Assembly (NCBI GenBank): GCA_022606425.2
Contig: JAHDVF020000509.1
Location: 248,001-312,000, forward strand
Reading direction: 5' to 3'
Source: Lepidostoma basale
Taxonomy: Eukaryota > Arthropoda > Insecta > Trichoptera > Lepidostomatidae
DNA: 64,000 bases
Positions 59,756 to 64,000 of the stretch are shown in pieces. The translations under genes and the position numbers were made by a program. The notes beneath the pieces are model-generated. The model made no database searches and had not been told where the DNA came from. It saw nothing but the letters and a program-made list of their open reading frames with translations. The stretch's first letter is position 1. Every line of letters begins with the position of its first letter.

Positions 59756-60100
59756 AACTGTTTAATTTGGATTTCCAAGAAGAATAAACAAAATATTACT
59801 TCGAATTCTAAAATATTAATATAATAGCATAAATTGTAAAATTTAATGTATAGTATTATTATTTTTTTCCTACATTCATTATTTTTCTTATCATATAAAA
59901 AGATAATCAAGTGTGCGATCGCTTTTATACCTGCGTTTAATTTACAGAATATGGAAATTAAGGCAATTGAAATAGTTTACAATAATATGTCATTCCATCT
60001 AAAATGTAATAAAACTTTTAGATACAGACGTTTTCATTGATATAAAATTTGTCTTTTATGTGTGTTCACAAAGTTTTTAAAACAGTGCAGATTAACAGAA
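59756..60100. other. Family A arm scrap in otherwise unrecognised sequence
   Basis: 59990-60035 (tgtcattccatctaaaatgt, aataaaacttttagatacag, acgttttcattgat) matches the right arm of family A. Confidence 0.4.
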
Positions 60101-60104
60101 ACAC

Positions 60105-60235
60105 ACTTACGTGTCGTGGTGTGTTGTGATGCGTCACAATGGTATCATATCATACATGTGTCGTGACGGCTATCATTTTGTTTCAATCGGCATCAGCACG
60201 CTAGTGAGAGTTATGATGCGCCACGACACATCAAG
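60105..60235. repeat. Imperfect inverted repeat, possible MITE
   Basis: acgtgtcgtggtgtgttgtg at the left and gatgcgccacgacacatcaa at the right are partly complementary (TGTCGTGG/CCACGACA), with tgcgtcac and cgtgacg inside. GC-richer than its flanks. No clear target duplication. Confidence 0.4.
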
Positions 60236-60379
60236 TCAAGCGGCATTGTATCGAATCTGTGATAACTAAAACAAGCATTTTGGAGACATTGACGTCTTTC
60301 ATGTGAGCGAGCGAAATTTTAAGAAAATGATCGGAGCAACATTTCGGCGTGGATGTGACCACGATGTTACGTGATATTA

Positions 60380-60656
60380 TAATACTCGTATATTACTTTT
60401 TTTATTTATCTTAATTTTATGTTTTGATTCCAGTACTATAAGTATTCTAACTCTTAAATATTATGTATACCTTATATTGTCTTAGTTTAACTTCAATCTT
60501 GTTTCACACTATCATTTGTTAATTGTTAACTATTATTTTATATTTGTGGTAGCATGTAATTGGCCTTATTTTAATTATTCTAAATGTTTCTTTTATATAT
60601 ATGTTATTAATATCGCTGTATGTTACCCTTAATAAATAAATAAAAAAATAAATATG
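60380..60656 (+). pseudogene. CJ LINE 3' UTR
   Basis: tgtggtagcatgtaattggc, atcgctgtatgttaccctta and aataaataaataaaaaaata correspond to the UTR of the CJ copy at 12.2-12.4 kb. No coding part remains. Confidence 0.55.
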
Positions 60657-60659
60657 TAA

Positions 60660-61280
60660 CTAGAATCACTCACTCGACAACACGTGTATTTTGCAAGCAA
60701 CGCTGTTCAGGAACTTGTTTACACTAATTCGCCGATAAAAAGTATTACGCAATATTTTTTTTAAATATAATTTTCAATAGTAAAATATACGTAACAATAA
60801 ATAATAATAAATTTGATGATTTATAATGCATAATATAAATTTATTTATTTCTTCAAATCGTATTTAAGTTATTATTTTGACTAGTAAAAACGTCGGAGTC
60901 GCTCCGACATGACAGTTAGATTTGCACGCTCACATTCATATCAGAGTGCTTCATTTAAAGGTATGTTTCTACCTGTTCTAATGTATTGTGTGCTGATAAA
61001 TAATGTGACTATTAATTATTCATTCTTGATTAACCCTTTGTATCCCATCAAGCTATTAGTTTAACACCCCATAATGTACTGTGTATTGCGACACTGGATT
61101 TAATAACCAATCTATCCGTTGCATGACGCCTCATCAATATATTATACTATATCATAACTGATAACCCGTTTGATTGGCAGCAGTTTACTTCGATTTACCT
61201 TGTATACTCGTATCATTTCACAGTTACTGAAGAATTCATTGTACTCAAGATACAATACAAAAATGAAATTTAACACTATC
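60660..61280. other. No recognised gene; one small hairpin
   Basis: gtcggag-tcg-ctccgac (60892-60908) is a perfect 7-bp hairpin. The rest is AT-rich and unassigned. Confidence 0.4.
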
Positions 61281-61289
61281 TAAAATTTT

Positions 61290-61440
61290 CTTAGTCCATT
61301 ATTTTGGCCGAAACACTATGAAACCTTAATATTTTAAACTGTTAAATTAAATAACTTTGTTTTATGTATCACAATTGCATTTTATTTTACGCGACAGCTG
61401 TTCCGTCAACCTATGTTGACATCATCAGGTTTTTGCATAT
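61290..61440 (-). repeat. Family C unit with good minus-strand core
   Basis: Left end phrase gtccattattttggccgaaa. Core (61390-61431, minus): CTGATGA, perfect stem II GTCAAC-ATAG-GTTGAC, GGAA for GAAA, ACAGCTGT, C, GCG. One substitution (A13 to G) separates it from consensus. Outer phrase atgtatcacaattgcatttt. Confidence 0.58.
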
Positions 61441-61589
61441 AGCAAATAATTCCCAAAAATTAAAGAAATTACATTTTTTTGAAATTTTAAAGGCAAATAA
61501 ATGTAAATTGAATGTTATAAATAACCAAATTCAAGCCTATTTCCTATTAGTATATAGTACATTAAAAAAAATCCCCTATACATCATTCC

Positions 61590-61775
61590 TCGGCGCTACA
61601 TCCCGGTGTGGGACTTGGCCTCCTCCACAACGGTCCTTGGCCATCTCTCTCCATTCCCCAGCTCCTTTCATTTTCTCCCAATCAATATATTACAATATTC
61701 GTTGGTTCTTATGCTTATGTCTAAAGCGTTGTTCAGTAAAGACCATTGTCTTGGTGTTCGTAATTCTGTCCTTTT
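61590..61775 (-). pseudogene. LINE tail fragment (AKDRSLW type)
   Basis: Minus strand: cctcggcgctacatcccggt complement, ggaatggagagagatggcca, and tacgaacaccaagacaatgg. Same tail as 42.1 kb with a 15-bp deletion. Confidence 0.45.
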
Positions 61776-61784
61776 TTTTTAATA

Positions 61785-62010
61785 TTTAACCACGGTATGG
61801 TTATAATAATTAATGCTAACTAGTTTCGCTTGGTCCCAGGCTGCATCAGGGCAGTATAACAACTGGGGTTGTTATGTTCATACTTCCCTGATGAAGTTTG
61901 GGTCCAAGCGAAACAAGTTGGCATCAATTATAATAACAAGACCGTGATGAAATATTTTTATTATTATTTCAACTTTATATTTTTAAAATGTCTAACCACA
62001 AAGTGAGTGC
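61785..62010. repeat. Family F foldback, two head-to-head hammerhead-like cores
   Basis: Minus core (61815-61852): CTGATGC, hairpin GCCTGG...CCAAGC-like, GAAA, ACTAGTT. Plus core (61880-61935): CTGATGA at 61888-61894, hairpin GTTTG-GGTC-CAAGC, GAAA, ACAAGT, T. Outer arms tggttataataattaatgct and complement, with an end phrase atgtctaaccacaaagtgag shared with 40.08 kb (atgtcataccacaaattaag). Confidence 0.65.
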
Positions 62011-62349
62011 TTCATATGAATTATTTTTTTTGTTATTGAATTTGTTGTTTTGCCTGTTATTTTCTGTTTAAATTATTGCAAACTACATATTTGATTATTG
62101 CTATGAATTATAATATCTACTTTCTAGGAATTTTATTTTATTTTATGGGGTGAAGTTTTATAAAATAGTGTATAAACTTACATAATGTTTATTATTTTAT
62201 TTTAAACTATTTTGTCTCACTACATTTAATAGAATTTAAATTTTAATGCTCAATTATTCAATAAGATCTGATGGAATTCATGATTACAAAGAGTTCATAA
62301 AAAAAATCATATTTACAAAATGTTTAGAGTTTGTGATTACTAAGTTATC

Positions 62350-62692
62350 GATATCTGTGTATGATAGAGTGTCAAATAAAAATATTAGAAGTAAATGCAG
62401 TGCGAATGATGTTGTTATAAACAAAATAATGAAAAGATCATTAAGATGGTTTGGACATATGGAAAGAATGAATGAAGAAAGAATGGTAAAAAATATATAT
62501 GTTAACGATGTAAATGGAACCAGAAATAGAGGAAGACCGAGGAAAACGTGGCACGATCGACTGAGAAATCGACGCGCGTGCATGACACGATTCTTGAGGA
62601 AGCGAGAGAAATATGTCAGGAAAGAAAAGTGTGGCAGTTCATTATTTCTGCCTGCCCCTTCGAGGAGACGGCGTGATGGTTGGCTAGTTTTA
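62350..62692 (+). pseudogene. L-A LINE 3' end
   Basis: SVYDRVSNKNIRSKCSANDV, NKIMKRSLRWFGHMERMNEE, RMVKNIYVNDVNGTRNRGRP, RKTWHDR, a 50-bp deletion, LRNRRACMTR, then a shifted KCGSSLFLPAPSRRRRDG and short tail. The frame before the deletion is fully open. Confidence 0.8.
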
Positions 62693-62694
62693 AT

Positions 62695-63235
62695 TTAAAA
62701 TTCGCCATTGCAAATGATTCAAATTTGCGATTCCAAAGAATTTAATTAAAATCCGCTAATACGGCTGATAACTTTTGCTATACTGGGAAACTTGCTATGT
62801 CAAAATGTTTATACAATTTATCAGACAGCTTTGAATACAAACTTTTTCACTTTGAAACTGATAATTCTGGCTATGTAAACAAGGAAGCGAATCGACGATA
62901 CATTATGCTGTGGCATATATTCCGGAACAAGAATTATTTCAGAACTACTGGGCAGAGATGCACCTACAATTTCCCACATTCAATGGGGGTGTGTGCACCG
63001 TACTTGGGCATACATTGCAAGTTCTGCAGGCGATTATTATAATTTCACCGCCATCTTTGTGGCCGCCACACCACTTAGGAAGTTCGGGACTTAGTTTTGA
63101 GATGCCGTTCAGTTTGTATTTGAGTTTGCTCCTTGCGTTTATTTATACCTGATATATAATTTGATTTCAACTACTTTTTTCAGTTTGTTTTTTTTTGGAT
63201 TTTAGATGGACGTTTTGGAAATCGAAACTAGTTTA
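62695..63235. other. Unrecognised, less AT-rich patch
   Basis: Two overlapping plus frames (62797-63042, 62910-63152) have no domain I recognise. The patch 62900-63110 is closer to average composition and could be host sequence. Confidence 0.3.
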
Positions 63236-63405
63236 TGTTTATTGTAACATCTGATGATGCCAACATCGGTTGGCGAAACAGCTGTCGCGACACTCTCATT
63301 GAATAAAAAGAATTTGTGATATTATTAATGTTTTAAATTTTAACAGTAATAATACAGTAATAGTACATACGAGTATAGTGTTTCGACCAAAACAATGGAC
63401 TATTT
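63236..63405 (+). ncRNA. Hammerhead ribozyme candidate, family C (best copy)
   Basis: CTGATGA at 63251-63257, stem II GCCAAC-ATCG-GTTGGC (6 perfect pairs), GAAA, stem III/palindrome ACAGCTGT, cleavage after GTC at 63286. Every conserved core base is present. Stem I is possible as TTGTAACAT against GCGACACT with a bulge (TGT/ACA pairs). The family end atagtgtttcgaccaaaaca closes the unit at about 63400. Confidence 0.7.
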
Positions 63406-63424
63406 AAAATGATTGTAATCACAA

Positions 63425-63840
63425 AACTCAGAAAAACGAAATAGCGTGAAAATAGACCTGGATTTGGACTTGGATCTTTTGGCTTACAGAGTTTCAGCTC
63501 ATGTGGCTATTCCTCTTAAGTCTGATAGGAACATTGTTGGAAGGTGATTTGGTGGGTTGTTAGTTTATGCGGGGGCATGATTTGTGTGACCCGGAGTGTT
63601 CCTTTGAAGGAGAATCGAATTTGGGCGCTTGTGGCCGCTGGAAGTGTTTGGGTCGTAATTTGAGAGGTCTTTTATTGTGGGGTTGGGATGTGAAGGGAGT
63701 CCTTTGTAAAAACGTTCGGCAAGTTTCAGAATGAATTCATCTATCATCGGGATTCCCGATTCTAGGTGCAGTTGTGTGATCCTGGTCCATGAAGGCGCAC
63801 CAAGCGATAAACGGATAGCCTTATTTTGCAGGATAAAAGT
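63425..63840 (-). pseudogene. Jockey-clade LINE, protein end and 3' UTR
   Basis: Minus strand: LSLGAPSWTRITQLHLESGI, PMIDEFILKLAERFYKGLPS, HPNPTIKDLSNYDPNT, KRPNSILL, then a stop near 63560. The pattern (G.P.W......H...GIP...EFI...AERFY..L..HPNP) is the C-terminal tail of Jockey-clade proteins. The 3' UTR (63560-63430) contains ccaccaaatcaccttccaac, matched by the interior of the hAT MITE at 9.4-9.55 kb. Confidence 0.75.
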
Positions 63841-63984
63841 GAAAATAGAAGACTTTTTTTAAAATTAAAAATTTGTTTGTATTAAATAATATTAAATATG
63901 TTATTAAACGCACGGACTTAACTCAAATATAAACTGAATACCGTCTTAAAACTAAGTCCCTAGTAATGGTGGTAATCTATAAAG

Positions 63985-64000
63985 TGTTAATCTTCTTCTT
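63985..64000 (-). repeat. GAA-type LINE tail entering the window
   Basis: cttcttctt at the right edge is the complement of the GAA tail used by L-C, L-D and L-E LINEs; the element itself lies outside. Confidence 0.35.

Overview
The window looks like intergenic or intronic heterochromatin-like DNA from an insect, most likely a lepidopteran. It is strongly AT-rich, has no gene I can assign to the host, and is packed with decayed non-LTR retrotransposon (LINE) 3' ends whose C-terminal protein signatures (for example WQWAGHVAR, GRPRKTWHDQINQ, VEDVVRWGR) are of the RTE-type endonuclease/reverse transcriptases common in moths and butterflies. The taxon is an inference; only the repeat content is seen directly. 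Working names used below: L-A (tail GTTA repeats, protein end PFGETA), L-B (sister of L-A, tail GTTT repeats), L-C (WQWAGHVAR type, GAA tail), L-D (VEDVVRWGR type, GAA tail), L-E (VIANV..GT type, GAA tail), L-F (VKSVLLYG..TTEV type), L-G (YLGSKIT..GCETW type, GAA tail), CJ (CR1/Jockey-like, ATTTG tail or AATAA-rich 3' UTR), plus one Jockey-clade fragment at the right edge. LAYOUT: 0.4-2.4 kb tandem and inverted hammerhead-type repeats; 2.5-9.6 kb LINE 3' ends with a hAT-type MITE; 10-16 kb LINE fragments and palindromic foldbacks; 17.4-18.5 kb the longest L-A copy, with an inactivated reverse transcriptase; 19.3-25.3 kb nested LINE/SINE insertions; 26.2-26.8 kb a TA-flanked inverted-repeat transposon; 27-34 kb SINEs, LINEs and one CpG-rich island (32.6-32.9 kb) that is the only promoter- or exon-like region; 34-43 kb foldbacks, SINEs and an LTR-like block split by a LINE; 43.9-45.2 kb a foldback invaded by two LINEs; 46-55 kb LINEs and a second full-length S1 element; 55.6-56.5 kb a LINE split by a PIF/Harbinger-type MITE; 56.7-57 kb a minisatellite ending in a perfect 35-bp hairpin; 58-64 kb LINEs, foldbacks and a Jockey 3' end. 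MAIN OBSERVATION: the many palindromic foldbacks that do not fit ordinary MITEs are built around sequences with the order of a hammerhead self-cleaving ribozyme: CUGANGA box, a hairpin (stem II), GAAA, a very short palindromic stem III, and a GUC/GUU/GUA cleavage triplet. At least eight sequence families (called A, B, C, D, F, G, H, K; E is doubtful) share this order while differing in nearly every stem base. Where both halves survive, the two ribozymes always lie head to head, minus strand on the left and plus strand on the right. Family D also occurs as a direct tandem dimer of about 132 bp, and one D copy sits inside a LINE between 13-bp target-site duplications, so these units appear to move by retroposition. 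Established knowledge: minimal type-I hammerheads with tiny stem III occur in Penelope-like elements and in small metazoan 'retrozyme' repeats. The diversity, inverted pairing and apparent core covariation here are the most promising novelty. HOW THE PARTS WORK TOGETHER: the L-A and L-E LINEs seem to supply machinery for non-autonomous partners that share their 3' ends (S1 with L-A, S3 with L-E); a tRNA-derived SINE (S2) is also frequent; cut-and-paste elements (hAT, Harbinger, TA type) have landed in LINE copies, giving a readable nesting order. All coordinates of decayed repeats are estimates by eye to within about 10-30 bp unless a target-site duplication is given.
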